Assembly: GCF_016862375.1 (NCBI RefSeq) | Contig: NZ_BOMV01000007.1 | Location: forward strand, 558,001 to 622,000 | From: Paractinoplanes rishiriensis | Lineage (GTDB): Bacteria > Actinomycetota > Actinomycetes > Mycobacteriales > Micromonosporaceae | Reading direction: 5' to 3' | Length of the DNA: 64,000 bases | Shown: piece by piece, positions 56,198 to 64,000 of the stretch | Layout: each line of letters opens with the position of its first letter | Numbering within the stretch: the stretch's first letter is position 1 | The notes under the pieces: model-generated | What the model saw: only the letters and a program-made list of their open reading frames with translations | Told to the model about the DNA's origin: nothing | Databases searched by the model: none | Made by a program: the position numbers and the translations under genes

Positions 56198-56719
56198 ATG
56201 GCGGAGTTCACCCCCGGCGACCCGGGCGACGAAGGTCCGGGAGCAGCCGCGCCGGGGCCCGGGCCCAATGGCGAGCCCGGTGGCGGCGCTGCCGCGCAGG
56301 AGTTCCACGACTTCACCGAGATCGAGGGGACTCCCTCCGAACACGCGTCCGTTGAGGTCGGTCTGGGTGACGTCACCTACGCCGTCAGCCTCAAGCTCTC
56401 GAGCTACGTGTTCATTCCGTTGCTGGCGATGGCGCTGGTCGGCGGCAGTATGTTCTTCGCGTACAAGATGAGCCAGAGCCCGTACGCCGGCTGGACCCTG
56501 TTGGGGGTGGCCATCTTCTCGATGTTCGTCCTGGGCTCGGCCGGGTGGTTCGCCCACAAGCTGCTGAAGATGGAGAAGGCGTACGACCCCAACAAGCCGC
56601 CGGTGGTCAACCTGCGTCGGCGCACCCCCCACCACACCTCCAGCGGCGCTCTGGACCAGCGCAAGTTCGAGAAGCGGATCAACGCGCGGGGTAAGAATAA
56701 GCGGCCTCGTAGCCGCTGA
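56198..56719 (+). CDS. Two-TM membrane protein with acidic, Gly/Pro-rich N-terminus
   Basis: 173 residues from ATG 56198 (GAAAGGA upstream). Disordered N-terminus (about 45 residues), then SVEVGLGDVTYAVSLKLSSYV, two hydrophobic segments (about 70-90 and 97-120), and a basic tail ending KNKRPRSR. I do not recognise a family. An ideal CRP-type site lies upstream and a long hairpin follows 73 bases after the stop. Confidence 0.75.
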   Translation: MAEFTPGDPGDEGPGAAAPGPGPNGEPGGGAAAQEFHDFTEIEGTPSEHASVEVGLGDVTYAVSLKLSSYVFIPLLAMALVGGSMFFAYKMSQSPYAGWTLLGVAIFSMFVLGSAGWFAHKLLKMEKAYDPNKPPVVNLRRRTPHHTSSGALDQRKFEKRINARGKNKRPRSR

Positions 56720-56792
56720 GCGCGACCCGGGATCCGGCTTCAGGTGGCTGATCAGCCAGAACGGGGCACTTCCGGGAGAAACAATGCATCGA

Positions 56793-56850
56793 CGTCGTGG
56801 TTGTCTGCATCAGGAACACCACCGTGTTCCTGGTGCAGGACACCACGACG
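56793..56850. repeat. Long imperfect hairpin, 27-bp arms
   Basis: Arms 56793-56819 and 56824-56850 pair at 23 of 27 positions, with one further G:U, around a 4-base loop CACC. Both arms begin or end with CGTCGTGGT/ACCACGACG and GGAACAC/GTGTTCC. It sits alone in the 460-base gap 56720-57179, where I see no gene. Possible terminator of the membrane protein gene or a MITE-like remnant. Confidence 0.65.
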
Positions 56851-57179
56851 GCACGTCTTTCGACTATGGCCCCGGAGCGGCGACCCCGCCCCGGGGCTGC
56901 GGTCTCGGAGGGGTCGGCCGGGAGAAGAAGGCGATGGCCGGATCGATTTCCTGCTTGCTGGTCATCGGGAGGGGAAGTGGGATCGCTTACGGACGGAGCG
57001 CACCTCATCCACGGCGGTCCACGCCGCTTTCCTACCCTCGGACGCTGGTGGTGGCGCCCAAACCGGCTGAGATCAACGGGAACACGTCCCAAACCAAGAT
57101 CCGATTAACCAGGCGTTTCGCGGCCTGGCGGCGTCATGCCCCCGGTCTGCCCCGCGTGGGATGGCGGTAACGTGCCAGG

Positions 57180-58559
57180 GTGCTGCCTTTGACTCTCGCT
57201 GAAATCGCCGCCGAAGTTGGCGGCGCCCTGCACGACGCCAACCCGCAGGCCCGGGTGACAGGGCTGTGCACGTTCGACTCGCGCACTGTCGAGCCCGGCA
57301 GCCTGTTCGTGGCTTTGGCCGGGGCTCGGGTCGATGGTCATGACTTCGCCCGGCAGGCCATCGCGGCTGGGGCGACGGTGGTGTTGTCTGCCCGTCCGCT
57401 CGGTGTGCCGGCGATCGTGGTTGATGACCCGCTTAAGGCGTACGGCCGGCTGGCCACCGCGATCGTGTCCCGGCTGCCGGGCTTGGGCGTGGTGGGGGTG
57501 ACCGGGTCGGTGGGCAAGACCACGACCAAGGATCTGCTCGGTCAGGTGCTCGCGCGGCTGGGGCCGACGACGGCGCCGCCCGGTAACCGCAACAGCGAGT
57601 CCGGTATGCCAGAGAACGTCTCCCGGCTGGTTCCGGGCACTGAATACCTGGTCCTCGAGATGGGTGCCCGACATGTGGGCGACATCGCGTACCTGACCTC
57701 ACTGGTGCGGCCGGATGTGGGCGTGGTGCTCACCGTGGGCACCGCTCACCTGGGCGAGTTCGGCTCGCGGGAGAACATCGCGCTGGCCAAGGGCGAAATG
57801 GTGGAAACGCTGGCCGCCGAGGGCACCGCCGTGCTCAACGCGGATGATCCGCTGGTTGCGGCGATGGCGAACCGCACGAAGGCACGGGTGGTCACGTTCG
57901 GCCTGAGCCCCGAGGCCACGGTCCGGGCCGAGGGCGTCACCTTGGACGCTGTGGGTCGGGCCTCGTTCATGCTGCACAGCCCGCACGGGTCGGCGCCGGT
58001 GTCGCTGCGCCTGCACGGCGCGCACCTGGTCCCGAACGCCCTTGCGGCTGCGGCGGCCACCATGCATTTCACCACCGACGTGGCCTTCGTCGCCGACGCG
58101 CTCAGCGCGGCCGAGGCTGTGTCGAAGGGCCGTATGGAGGTGGTCGAGGGCCGTGACGGTGTCACCGTCATCAATGACGCATACAACGCCAGCTTGGTGT
58201 CGATGGTTGCCGCGTTGAACGCGCTTGATGGGCTGGCTGCGGGCCGGCGCCGCAAGATTGCCGTCCTGGGGCAGATGAACGAGCTGGGCGACTCGTCGGC
58301 CGCTGACCATCGTGTGGTGGGCGAGAAGGTTGCCGAGGTCGGCGTGGACTGGCTGTTGGCGGTGGGTAACGACGACGCCGGCCTGCTTGCCGAGACTGCC
58401 GCCCGTTGTGGTGTGGCGGCGCTGCACGTGCCGGATAGTGCCGCCGCGCGGGCCGCGTTGGCTGAGCATGTCCGTGCTGATGATGTGGTGCTGCTGAAGG
58501 GTTCCAACAGCGTTGGCCTGATGGCGGTCGCCGCCGAGTTGGCGGCCACGCCCGCCTGA
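57180..58559 (+). CDS. murF: UDP-N-acetylmuramoyl-tripeptide--D-alanyl-D-alanine ligase
   Basis: 459 residues. Adds D-Ala-D-Ala (or a related dipeptide) to the UDP-MurNAc-tripeptide. Start GTG 57180. Mur ligase motifs: FDSRTVEPGSLFVAL, the ATP loop GVTGSVGKTTTKDLL, GNRNSESGMPENVSRL, EMGARHVGDIAYL, and the C-terminal VINDAYNASLVSM. It stands alone rather than in a division/cell-wall cluster and is convergent with a murC gene, so it may be a second copy. Confidence 0.93.
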   Translation: MLPLTLAEIAAEVGGALHDANPQARVTGLCTFDSRTVEPGSLFVALAGARVDGHDFARQAIAAGATVVLSARPLGVPAIVVDDPLKAYGRLATAIVSRLPGLGVVGVTGSVGKTTTKDLLGQVLARLGPTTAPPGNRNSESGMPENVSRLVPGTEYLVLEMGARHVGDIAYLTSLVRPDVGVVLTVGTAHLGEFGSRENIALAKGEMVETLAAEGTAVLNADDPLVAAMANRTKARVVTFGLSPEATVRAEGVTLDAVGRASFMLHSPHGSAPVSLRLHGAHLVPNALAAAAATMHFTTDVAFVADALSAAEAVSKGRMEVVEGRDGVTVINDAYNASLVSMVAALNALDGLAAGRRRKIAVLGQMNELGDSSAADHRVVGEKVAEVGVDWLLAVGNDDAGLLAETAARCGVAALHVPDSAAARAALAEHVRADDVVLLKGSNSVGLMAVAAELAATPA

Positions 58560-58572
58560 AGCTGCGCATGCA

Positions 58573-58605
58573 CGACGGGTGCCCGCAGACCGCGGGCACC
58601 CGTCG
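58573..58605 (+). terminator. Terminator between murF and murC
   Basis: Perfect 14-bp arms CGACGGGTGCCCGC (58573-58586) and GCGGGCACCCGTCG (58592-58605), loop AGACC, followed by CGTTT. Placed 14 bases after murF; the symmetric stem may also serve the convergent murC. Confidence 0.8.
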
Positions 58606-58641
58606 CGTTTCAGAGGGAATATGGCCGTGGACGGCCCACGA

Positions 58642-60087
58642 CTATCGGACCGAGGTCATGGCGCCCTGCGCGACCTGACGCAGGATCGGTTCTGCCAGGT
58701 CCGTGACGGTGCCGGTGCCCAGGAGCACGACGATGTCCCCGGGCCGGGCCAGCCCGGTGACCACCTCGGCGGCGTTGCCGAGATCGGCGAAACGGACCTG
58801 GCCGCCGTCCTCGGCGACGGCGTCGCCGAGGACCGTCTGGGACACCCCGGGAATCGGGTCGCCGCCGTGCACGGGAAGCAGGACCGCGTAGTCGGCGCCG
58901 TCGGCCAACGCCCGGCCGATCTCGCCGCCGAACGCTCGCACCCGGGGATAGCCGGAGGGTTGGCAGACCGCGATGACGCGGTGCTCGCCCGCGACCGCGC
59001 CAGCCGCCTCCAGGTCCGCGGCGATCTCGTTGGTGTGGTGGGCGTAGCAGTCCACCACCGTGACGCCGCCGGCTTCCCCGATGGTGGTGAAGCGACGCTG
59101 CACCCCAGTGAACTGCGAGAGGGCTTCGGCGGCGTCGACCGCGCTCACGCCGACGCTTACCAGTGCGGTCAGCGCGGCGACCGCGTCCCGGGCGTGGTGC
59201 AGGCCGGGCGTGTTCGCCCGCAGCACCACCGGCACATCGCCGGGCGTGGTGACCATGACCTTGGTCGACCAGCCGTGCCGTTCGATCGACTCGATCCGCA
59301 CCGTCGCCGCGTGCGTGTTGCCGAAGGTCACCACGCTGACGTCCGGCCGCAGCTTGCCGATCCGCTCGGCGAGCCGGGCACTGGTCGGGTCGTCCGCGTC
59401 GACGACGAGCACACCGCCGGCCCGCAGACCACCGGCGAACAGGGTGTAGGCGTCCAAGTGGTCGTCGAGGCCGCCGAAGTTCTCCGGGTGATCGTGCGCA
59501 ATGCGGGTCACCACCGCGACCTGCGGGTGCAGGAACAGCAACGAGTGGTCGGACTCGTCCGCCTCCGCCACGATCAGGTCGCCCTTACCGTGACGGGCGC
59601 CGGAGCCCGGCCGGTCGAGGTCCGCGCCGATCAGGTACGACGGATCCTCGCCGAGCGCGGTCAGCGCGGTCGCAATCATCGCGGTGGTGGTGGACTTGCC
59701 GTGCGTGCCGGCCACCGCGATCAGCCGCCGGTCCTTGCTGATCTCCTGGAGCACCTGCGCGCGGTGCACGACCGGGATGCCCGCCACGCGGGCCGCGGCC
59801 ACCTCGCTGGTGTGCGCGGTGACCGTCGTGTAGACGACGCAGCTCGCGCCCTCGACCGCGGCCTGCTCGTGGCCGACCGTGACACGGCAGCCGAGATCGC
59901 GCAGCCGGGCCAGGCGGTCGGAGTCGGTGGCGTCGCTGCCGCTGACGACGGTGCTGCCGGTGGCCTGGCAGAGCTGGGCCAGGGCGGACATGGCGGTACC
60001 GCCCGCGCCGACGAAGTACGGTCGGGTCAGGTCGATCGGGCCGGAGTACGGGTGCAGTGTGGGGTTACCAGTGACGGTGTCACCCAT
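58642..60087 (-). CDS. murC: UDP-N-acetylmuramate--L-alanine ligase
   Basis: 481 residues. Adds L-Ala to UDP-MurNAc. Signatures: YFVGAGGTAMSALAQL (UDP site), VAGTHGKSTTTAMIA (ATP loop), VAEADESDHSLLFL, HDHPENFGG, and TVVDCYAHHTNEIAADL, which matches the MurC DDYAHHPxE motif with Cys and Thr/Asn changes (CYAHHTNE). That departure and the isolated location suggest a divergent second copy. Start ATG 60087. Confidence 0.88.
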   Translation of the reverse strand: MGDTVTGNPTLHPYSGPIDLTRPYFVGAGGTAMSALAQLCQATGSTVVSGSDATDSDRLARLRDLGCRVTVGHEQAAVEGASCVVYTTVTAHTSEVAAARVAGIPVVHRAQVLQEISKDRRLIAVAGTHGKSTTTAMIATALTALGEDPSYLIGADLDRPGSGARHGKGDLIVAEADESDHSLLFLHPQVAVVTRIAHDHPENFGGLDDHLDAYTLFAGGLRAGGVLVVDADDPTSARLAERIGKLRPDVSVVTFGNTHAATVRIESIERHGWSTKVMVTTPGDVPVVLRANTPGLHHARDAVAALTALVSVGVSAVDAAEALSQFTGVQRRFTTIGEAGGVTVVDCYAHHTNEIAADLEAAGAVAGEHRVIAVCQPSGYPRVRAFGGEIGRALADGADYAVLLPVHGGDPIPGVSQTVLGDAVAEDGGQVRFADLGNAAEVVTGLARPGDIVVLLGTGTVTDLAEPILRQVAQGAMTSVR

Positions 60088-60251
60088 GACGTTCCTCTCG
60101 TTGAACCGGACTGGATGTATCGCCGCCGACCCTGTTGGGAGGTCGGTGAACGGCCGAAATCGTGTGCCGGTCCAGCCGCCGCACCCTGCGTCGAACGGGG
60201 GCGGTCGGGCAGCGCGCAGCAGCTGGACCGGGGCTCACAGGGTGTTGCTCG

Positions 60252-61154
60252 CTATGGAGTCGGCTTCATGAGGAAGGTGAACTCGTCGGCGGGAGTCGTC
60301 GCCTGCGCGGAAAACGTCCGGACGTGCCTACTCGGCGCGACCGTGCCGGAGACGATCGTCGTGACGATCCACCGCATGTAGAACGCGGGAACGGTGTAGA
60401 TGATCGGCGATCCGCACGGGTTGGTCCCGCTGGTCTCGCGGCTGGCGACGCCGACCGACTTGAACTGCTTGGTGCGGCGGTCGGTAAGGCTCAGCCATTG
60501 CAGCGCCGGGCCGCCCGAGTCGCCGAAGCACGCGCCGGGGCTGGTGCAGATCTCTCCCGCGCTGATCAGGCCGCCGGCGCAGTCCTCGTCGGGCAGCACG
60601 GTGACGTCGCGCTGGCGCAGCATCTCGGGCAGCTCGGTGCCGGCCGGCACCGGGAATTCCGGGAGTCCCCACCCGATGAGCCGGCTCGGCCCGCTCCGAG
60701 CGCTGCGCGCCCAGGACAGCGGCATCAGCGGCCCGGCGACAGCCCGGTCCAGCTTGACGAGCGCGATGTCGGCGATCGGCTGGCCGGTGGGCTGGAGCCA
60801 GGCCCAGTCCGGATGGATCAGCACCGTCGCGCCGACCGCCTCTTGCCCGCCGCTGAGCCGGTTGCGCGAGTTGATCCGTACCGTGATCCGCTCCGGGGCC
60901 ACGGGCACCACGGTCGGCTCAACGGTGAAGTCGGACACGCAGTGGGCGGCAGTGAGCAGGTACCTGGGGGTGATCAGGCTGCCACCGCACTTGAGGATGC
61001 CCAGTCCCGGGTAGTCCACCGCCACCGCGGTCATTCCCGGATACGAGCGCGTCGCTTCTTGCCCGCCAACGATCGCGAGGGCAGGGGCAGCCCCCAGGAG
61101 AAGCGTGCCGAGAATGCCGGCCACGGCGATCGTTGATCGTCTGAGGAGTTTCAT
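60252..61154 (-). CDS. Secreted trypsin-like serine protease (S1 family)
   Basis: 300 residues. Signal peptide: KLLRRS, then a hydrophobic core ending LGAAPALA, followed directly by IVGGQEA, so signal cleavage may expose the active N-terminus without a propeptide. Catalytic triad: His in LLTAAHCV, Asp in IADIALVKLD, Ser in FGDSGGPAL. Six or so Cys allow disulfides. The C-terminus runs past the catalytic fold by about 30 residues. Extracellular protease; natural substrate unknown. Confidence 0.93.
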   Translation of the reverse strand: MKLLRRSTIAVAGILGTLLLGAAPALAIVGGQEATRSYPGMTAVAVDYPGLGILKCGGSLITPRYLLTAAHCVSDFTVEPTVVPVAPERITVRINSRNRLSGGQEAVGATVLIHPDWAWLQPTGQPIADIALVKLDRAVAGPLMPLSWARSARSGPSRLIGWGLPEFPVPAGTELPEMLRQRDVTVLPDEDCAGGLISAGEICTSPGACFGDSGGPALQWLSLTDRRTKQFKSVGVASRETSGTNPCGSPIIYTVPAFYMRWIVTTIVSGTVAPSRHVRTFSAQATTPADEFTFLMKPTP

Positions 61155-61259
61155 CGATACCTTTCGATGCGTGAGATTGCACGGCCCGACACGGGTGGTG
61201 TGTCGGGTTGCCTGAGGGGTGGATCGTCAGCGTTCGTCTGGGCGATCCGGTGCCACGCG

Positions 61260-61559
61260 TTACTCAGTGAGTTCACCCAGTGATGGCGTGGGGGTCTTCG
61301 CGAGCCGTACGAGGGCGACGGCGCTGAGCAGGGTCATTTGGGTGCCCGGCTGCGTGCGCATAGTGCCGTACACCTCTGCGACGGCTTCGAAGTCAGTCCA
61401 ACCGGCAGCGAGCAGATCCCGGACCTTGCCGGTGAACTCTTCTAGCTGGTCTTTCGCTCGCGCGTAGTCGGCCTTCGCAGCCTCGACCACCGCGGGCGAT
61501 GGGCGTTTGCGTCCCCGCTCGGGGGCGCCGCCGTCAGCTCCGTTTACGGGTGTGGTCAT
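61260..61559 (-). CDS. Small hypothetical protein
   Basis: 99 residues from ATG 61559, with GGAGGGG about 10 bases upstream. Basic, Gly/Pro N-terminus (RGRKRPSP), then a mostly helical segment (AAKADYARAKDQLEEFTGKVRDLL). No membrane segment. Family not recognised. Faces the same way as the methyltransferase cluster. Confidence 0.55.
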   Translation of the reverse strand: MTTPVNGADGGAPERGRKRPSPAVVEAAKADYARAKDQLEEFTGKVRDLLAAGWTDFEAVAEVYGTMRTQPGTQMTLLSAVALVRLAKTPTPSLGELTE

Positions 61560-61656
61560 GCCGGGTGCCCCTCCACAGGAGATAGTGCCGGATGGGATTC
61601 AGGTCGAATCAAGATCACCGCCGTTGTCGTACGCAAGGAAGCGTTGGTCGGCTCCT

Positions 61657-61848
61657 TCATCCAGGGCGCTCGTCCACGCGGCCGCCGATTGCCCTGGCCA
61701 GGGCTTCCTCGTCCAGCTCCAGGACGATGCAGCCGCGATCGGGATCGAAGTGCACGCCCTCGACCTCGGCGTAGACGCCGTTGATCACCACACCCACGTC
61801 GACGTTCGGCTCGCGGGCTGCGGTCGTGAAGAGGGCGTTGCGCAGCAT
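61657..61848 (-). CDS. Very small hypothetical protein
   Basis: 63 residues from ATG 61848, with GGGGGA 6 bases upstream. Mixed beta and alpha pattern (VVINGVYAEVEGVHF, CIVLELDEEALARAIGG), acidic. Good codon use for this genome. It follows the methyltransferase gene by 21 bases. Function unknown. Confidence 0.5.
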   Translation of the reverse strand: MLRNALFTTAAREPNVDVGVVINGVYAEVEGVHFDPDRGCIVLELDEEALARAIGGRVDERPG

Positions 61849-61869
61849 TCCGGTCCCCCTGCTTGTTGG

Positions 61870-62712
61870 TCATGGCTTGCTGGCGACGCCACCCCACATC
61901 GAGACCTGCTTCGCGGGAGGTTTCGCGTCTCTCCAGGAGCGGCCCCATTTGCTGATGACATCCAGCTGCGGCTGGCGCCGTTCCCTGCCGTCTGAGCGCG
62001 GCTGGCATAGATCCCAGCCGTCGAAGAATCGGCGCACCTGTTGGCGGGTGCGGGCGTGGAACTGATCCTTGCCGGGATAGTTGCCGCTGGTCAGCGCGTT
62101 GACGTTCCGGCGCGGGACGAGGTCGTAACTGCCGTGGGAGAGCGCGATCATGCTGCCCGGCGCGAGTGCGTTCTTCAGCGTGTCGACGATGGTGTACGGG
62201 TCGTCGTGTTCGGGGATGAAGTGCAGAACGGCGACCAGCATCAAAGCCACCGGCCGGCTCAGGTCGAGGGTTTTGGTCAGCGTGGGGTGCGCGAGGATGG
62301 TGCCGGGGTGGCGCAGGTCGGCATCGATGTAGTCGGTGACGCCTTCTCGCGTGCTGGTCAGCAAGGCCCTGGCATGGACAAGTACCAGCGGGTCGTTGTC
62401 GACGTAGACGATGCGGCTTTCCGGGTCGACCTGTTGCGCGACCTCGTGGGTGTTGTTCACGGTGGGCAGGCCGGTGCCGATGTCGAGGAACTGGCGGATA
62501 CCGTGCCGCCTGGCGCAATACTCGACAGCGCGCCTCAGGAAGGCCCGATTCTCACGAGCAGCGGTCACGATGTGCGGCCAGCGTTGGGCGATCGCGTCGC
62601 CGGACTGCCGGTCCGCCTCGAAGTTGTCCTTACCGCCCAGCCAGTAGTCATACCGGCGGGCCGGATGCGGCGTGGCGGTGTCGAGCCGGGCAAGAAGGTC
62701 GTCGCTGGTCAT
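61870..62712 (-). CDS. SAM-dependent methyltransferase, DUF574 type
   Basis: 280 residues. Opens with the family mark TPHPARRYDYWLGGKDNFEADR, then the SAM site FLDIGTGLPTVNNTHEVA and YVDNDPLVLVHARALL, and LMLVAVLHFIPEHDDPY. These proteins are abundant in filamentous actinomycetes, with several paralogues per genome; acceptors are mostly unknown. Ends 21 bases before the 63-residue protein gene. Confidence 0.9.
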   Translation of the reverse strand: MTSDDLLARLDTATPHPARRYDYWLGGKDNFEADRQSGDAIAQRWPHIVTAARENRAFLRRAVEYCARRHGIRQFLDIGTGLPTVNNTHEVAQQVDPESRIVYVDNDPLVLVHARALLTSTREGVTDYIDADLRHPGTILAHPTLTKTLDLSRPVALMLVAVLHFIPEHDDPYTIVDTLKNALAPGSMIALSHGSYDLVPRRNVNALTSGNYPGKDQFHARTRQQVRRFFDGWDLCQPRSDGRERRQPQLDVISKWGRSWRDAKPPAKQVSMWGGVASKP

Positions 62713-62740
62713 GATCGCGTCCAGGTGAGTCGGGTGCCGG

Positions 62741-63445
62741 CTAGAACGGGGCGGTGGCGAGGTCGCCGATGGTGTCGCTGACGGCCTGGGCCAGGTCGGG
62801 GACAGCGAGAAGCGGCGATTCTTTTCCAGCGCGAAGCGGGATGCTGTTGGTGATGCCGCTCAGGATGTGTTCGATCTCCGCGGCGTCGTACGGGGTCATC
62901 AGGCTGCCGTGCAGACGCAAACTCAGGATGAGAGCACACAGACAGTCCGTGGTCGCATCGGCTGGCCGGTCGAGGTAGACGAGGCGGTGGTTGAGCCGGC
63001 CACGGATCGTGGAGATGAGTTCCTGGTTCCTCAGGTGATAGCAGCTCGACCGTAGCCGGCGGCGTTCTTCACGCAGGTGGCCGGCCGCGATCAGCACGGC
63101 CCGGGTGCGCTGGTACACCTCCTGGTACGGGTTGGGCTCGTCGCCGTACCAGTCAGCGCGAGCCCCCCGCAGGACGCTGGTCAGCAACGGCGCATGCGCT
63201 GCCCCGATAGCGATCTGGATGGCCGCGCCAACCGGGTCGGGCACCAGCTCACGGCTCTCATCGGTGATGTAGATGCGGCCCGCTGCGATGTGGATCCGGT
63301 CGGCCAGCAGCAGGTCCGTCAGGGTCGCGGCGACCAAGCCGATGTTCAACGCACGCACATCGATCATCAGGCGCAAGGGTGTGTAGCGTTCGTCGTGGGC
63401 CAGCAACCACAGCTGGTCGCGGACGCCGGTAATCCCGGGCCGCAT
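62741..63445 (-). CDS. GPP34 (Golgi phosphoprotein 3-like) family protein
   Basis: 234 residues from ATG 63445. N-terminal LWLLAHDERYTPLRLMID and GLVAATLTDLLLADRIHI fit the bacterial GPP34 pattern; the eukaryotic GOLPH3 relatives bind phosphoinositides. All-helical, no TM segment. Overlaps the amidase stop by 1 base (TGATG), so it is read after it. Confidence 0.82.
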   Translation of the reverse strand: MRPGITGVRDQLWLLAHDERYTPLRLMIDVRALNIGLVAATLTDLLLADRIHIAAGRIYITDESRELVPDPVGAAIQIAIGAAHAPLLTSVLRGARADWYGDEPNPYQEVYQRTRAVLIAAGHLREERRRLRSSCYHLRNQELISTIRGRLNHRLVYLDRPADATTDCLCALILSLRLHGSLMTPYDAAEIEHILSGITNSIPLRAGKESPLLAVPDLAQAVSDTIGDLATAPF

Positions 63446-64000
63446 CAGTCTCCTCCCCGGATCGCGCGGAGCACCTTGTGGGCGCCGTGGTAGGGCAACA
63501 CCGGCGCAATCAGCGCCTTGTCGATCGCGGCGGCGATGGTGTAGTCGGCGTCGACGACATTGCCGACATACGCGCTACCGGCCTGCGAGACCAGCTGGTA
63601 GGCGTCCAACTCATCCAGGCCGGTCAACTGGACCAGCTGCCGCACGAGGTCGAGGTGAGCGGCCCGGTAGCTGTCTTCCAGAGGCCGGGCCACACCGATC
63701 GACATGAACTGCGCGTCGGTCTCCAACCGCGGCACCGGCGTAGACACCTCGGACAGGACATCGACGACCAAGGTCACGTGCATCGGCACCTCGACCGCGA
63801 CCCCGCACAACTCCCCATCGCCCTGCCGGGCGTGCCCGTCACCGACCGCCAACAAGGCACCTTCGACACCCACCGGCAGATACACGGTGGTCCCGGCCCG
63901 CAACTGGGGCATGTCCAGGTTCCCGCCGTGCACCCCCGGCACGATCGACGCGCGGACTTCACCGCCGGCCGGTGCCACACCGACGGTGCCGAGCATCGGC
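63445..64000 (-). CDS. Acetamidase/formamidase family, C-terminal part (cut by window end)
   Basis: At least 184 residues are visible; the N-terminus lies beyond 64000. HGGNLDMPQLRAGTTVYLPVGVEGALLAVGDGHARQGDGEL is the central family signature (GDxHxxQGxGE), followed by AVEVPMHVTLVVDVL and QLVSQAGSAYVGNVVDADYTI. Hydrolyses short-chain amides such as formamide or acetamide. Translationally linked to the GPP34 gene. Confidence 0.88.
   Translation of the reverse strand, partial: PMLGTVGVAPAGGEVRASIVPGVHGGNLDMPQLRAGTTVYLPVGVEGALLAVGDGHARQGDGELCGVAVEVPMHVTLVVDVLSEVSTPVPRLETDAQFMSIGVARPLEDSYRAAHLDLVRQLVQLTGLDELDAYQLVSQAGSAYVGNVVDADYTIAAAIDKALIAPVLPYHGAHKVLRAIRGGD

Noticed and set aside
56744..57170. 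Several overlapping open frames of 100-128 codons after the membrane protein gene
   Set aside because: They read through the long hairpin in different frames, and none has a ribosome site or typical third-position GC.

Overview
The window is very GC-rich with a strong G/C preference at third codon positions. Its gene order suggests a filamentous actinomycete of the Micromonosporaceae (Actinoplanes or Micromonospora type). The core reproduces the order known from Mycobacterium tuberculosis: argS-lysA-hom-thrC-thrB-rho-rpmE-prfA-prmC-tsaC, then the F-type ATP synthase operon, a DUF2550 gene, the cobalamin adenosyltransferase and murA. Most core genes lie on the minus strand. The genus assignment is an inference from synteny and composition.

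Region by region. 1-5.3 kb: end of an upstream gene, an unknown membrane protein, an EccC/FtsK-like translocase-type ATPase with a translationally overlapping membrane partner, and a convergent small protein; a 15-bp tandem repeat separates the convergent pair. 5.3-9.5 kb: 3-hydroxyacyl-CoA dehydrogenase, a small membrane protein, murA (with Asp in place of the fosfomycin-target Cys), cobalamin adenosyltransferase and a PhzF-family isomerase. 9.5-20.5 kb: glyA, an AtpI-like gene, atpZ and atpBEFHAGD, then an LCP cell-wall ligase gene between terminator-like hairpins, then atpC and the DUF2550 gene. 20.6-31 kb: SDR protein, two Sua5/YrdC paralogues flanking a low-molecular-weight phosphatase, prmC, a divergent GGDEF plus twin beta-propeller operon, prfA and rpmE. 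31-33.7 kb: a shrunken T4-Pnkp-like protein next to an RNA ligase, a VOC protein and a bacterial nitric oxide synthase. 33.8-48 kb: rho, thrB, then an insertion of MFS, RND and MarR genes, then thrC, VOC, hom, lysA and argS. 48-49.7 kb: DUF3105/DUF305 pair and tRNA-Arg(CCG).

Downstream of the tRNA-Arg (50-54.2 kb) lies a defence island. It reads as a CBASS-like operon: a two-TM SAVED effector, a CD-NTase-type nucleotidyltransferase, a separate E2-like protein and a separate ThiF/E1-like protein. It ends in a decayed IS5-type transposase remnant, a small membrane gene and a gene-poor stretch with an RHH regulator. From 56 kb come a membrane protein with an ideal CRP-type site upstream, a long imperfect hairpin, stand-alone murF and murC (convergent), a secreted trypsin-like protease, small unknown proteins, a DUF574-type methyltransferase, a GPP34-family protein and the C-terminal part of an acetamidase/formamidase cut by the window end.

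The most unusual items are the Pnkp-like/RNA ligase pair, the split E1/E2 CBASS-like locus, the LCP gene inside the atp cluster, a dispersed approx. 43-bp repeat that encodes the last 14 residues of AtpA and recurs upstream of marR, and the GGDEF/twin-propeller operon. All calls come from reading the sequence; no database search was run.
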